Of a DNA stretch of 64,000 nucleotides, positions 63,916 through 64,000 are shown in pieces (positions within the stretch are counted from its first letter, which is position 1; each line of letters starts with the position of its first letter). The translations under genes were made by a program, and so were the position numbers. Under the pieces are notes generated by a model that saw only the letters and a list, made by a program, of their open reading frames with translations, was not told the DNA's origin and did no database searches. This stretch comes from Rubrivivax sp. (lineage in GTDB: Bacteria; Pseudomonadota; Gammaproteobacteria; Burkholderiales; Burkholderiaceae_C), in contig JAHECD010000001.1 in the NCBI GenBank assembly GCA_024641945.1, forward strand, positions 1 to 64,000, read 5' to 3'.

Positions 63916-64000
63916 ACACCGAACGCCTCGCTCCCTGGGCCGCGTATGTGCTGGTCGGCATCGGCGCGCTGATCATGCTGGCGCCGTTCTACTTCATGTT
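63912..64000 (+). CDS. carbohydrate ABC transporter permease (MalG-like), N-terminus truncated by window edge
   Basis: 4-nt overlap with preceding CDS; MNTERLAPWAAYVLVGIGALIMLAPFYFMF. Confidence 0.8.
   Translation, partial: MNTERLAPWAAYVLVGIGALIMLAPFYFM

Overview
This window reads as a high-GC betaproteobacterial (Burkholderiales-like) chromosome segment with dense operons. I recognised no tRNA, rRNA, CRISPR array or mobile element. The main blocks are: (1) a leu operon, leuC-entericidin-leuD-97 aa membrane ORF-leuB; (2) a propionyl-CoA to succinyl-CoA cluster, with mcm, a GNAT/NTF2-like fusion gene, meaB, pccB, pccA and a VOC protein that may be the epimerase, plus a divergent GntR regulator; (3) a selenium locus at about 15.6-24.4 kb. 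This locus has a SelD-like gene (senC), a glycosyltransferase (senB), a divergent EgtB-like gene (senA), egtD and a four-gene PhnD/C/E-E-type ABC transporter. It matches a selenoneine biosynthesis cluster with a candidate dedicated selenium-oxyanion importer, and PEP-CTERM genes are interspersed; (4) an unassigned module of patatin, YHS, YHS, ATP-grasp and TVP38 genes; (5) TCA genes gltA-sdhEBADC, GntR, mdh and acnB, sharing a GTCTT-N4-AAGAC candidate operator; (6) gnd, a tripartite tricarboxylate transporter (TTT) and a citrate-lyase-like aldolase; (7) a hybrid histidine kinase, MFS/ParA-like pair, epimerase and sbcB; (8) a sugar-acid catabolism region with an IlvD/Edd dehydratase, TAXI-TRAP transporter, DapA-like and RraA-like genes, a LacI regulator and an ABC sugar transporter. 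Upstream of the last transporter is a textbook promoter/operator. All calls come from reading the sequence and the supplied ORF translations. No database search was run.
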